DNA of 6,136 nt from Gammaproteobacteria bacterium (GTDB lineage: Bacteria; Pseudomonadota; Gammaproteobacteria; Pseudomonadales; Azotimanducaceae). Where the stretch lies: positions 3,003-9,138 of the forward strand of contig PBTJ01000044.1 in NCBI GenBank assembly GCA_002726925.1. The letters run 5' to 3'. Below are positions 6,086 to 6,136 of the stretch, piece by piece. Under the pieces are notes generated by a model that was not told the DNA's origin, did no database searches, and saw only the letters and a program-made list of their open reading frames with translations. Made by a program: the position numbers and the translations under genes. The first letter of the stretch is position 1. Each line of letters begins with the position of its first letter.

Positions 6086-6136
6086 TTAGGCCTGCTGTTT
6101 CTCACGTGCGCTTTTGAACCCAGGCCGCTCCATCAG
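6086..6136 (-). CDS. C-terminal end of an upstream gene (possible glutathione S-transferase tail)
   Basis: The minus strand is open from the window edge to a TAA (complement of 6086-6088), giving the tail LMERPGFKSAREKQQA. The other two minus frames are closed by stops. The stop falls just before the Shine-Dalgarno of the LLM gene, the normal spacing for an operon. A helix ending in ERPGFKSAR resembles the last helix of many glutathione S-transferases (RPA/RPG followed by an aromatic residue and basic residues), but 16 residues are too few to be sure. Confidence 0.5.
   Translation of the reverse strand: MMERPGFKSAREKQQA

Overview
The window looks like a piece of chromosome from a Gram-negative, probably marine or oil-associated gammaproteobacterium. 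The reasons are a DUF5916-type outer-membrane protein with a Sec signal peptide, a CYP153-type cytochrome P450, a close YgeA-like racemase, moderate GC content and clear Shine-Dalgarno sites. The taxonomic placement is inference from gene content only; there is no rRNA or marker gene here.

Layout. At the left edge (1-165, + strand) is the C-terminal end of an unidentified gene. It runs head-to-head with the 3' end of the next gene, and only 5 nt separate the two stop codons. Everything else lies on the minus strand. Read in the direction of transcription (right to left) it is: the last codons of a gene cut by the right edge (6086-6136, a possible glutathione S-transferase tail); a luciferase-like (LLM) flavin/F420-type oxidoreductase of the MSMEG_2256 type (5075-6070); a 362-bp non-coding gap holding a 14-bp perfect palindrome next to a 57-bp imperfect inverted repeat; a YgeA-like amino-acid/aspartate racemase (4011-4712, GTG start); a 203-bp gap with an operator-like dyad; a CYP153-family P450 (2485-3807); a 130-bp gap with two terminator-like hairpins; and a 727-residue CBM9-like/DUF5916 protein (171-2354, TTG start).

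How the genes might work together. CYP153 enzymes hydroxylate the terminal carbon of alkanes and fatty acids. Their ferredoxin and ferredoxin reductase partners are often encoded beside them but are absent here, so the electron donors must be encoded elsewhere. The co-directional outer-membrane protein could be linked to handling of a hydrophobic substrate, but that is a guess from adjacency. The LLM oxidoreductase probably shares a transcript with the gene upstream of it (15-nt gap). The racemase has no obvious metabolic link to its neighbours. I see no tRNA, rRNA, CRISPR array, insertion sequence, phage gene or toxin-antitoxin pair. Most of the window is an ordinary catabolic accessory region. 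The non-coding structures at 4799-4872 and 2375-2465 are the least explained parts.
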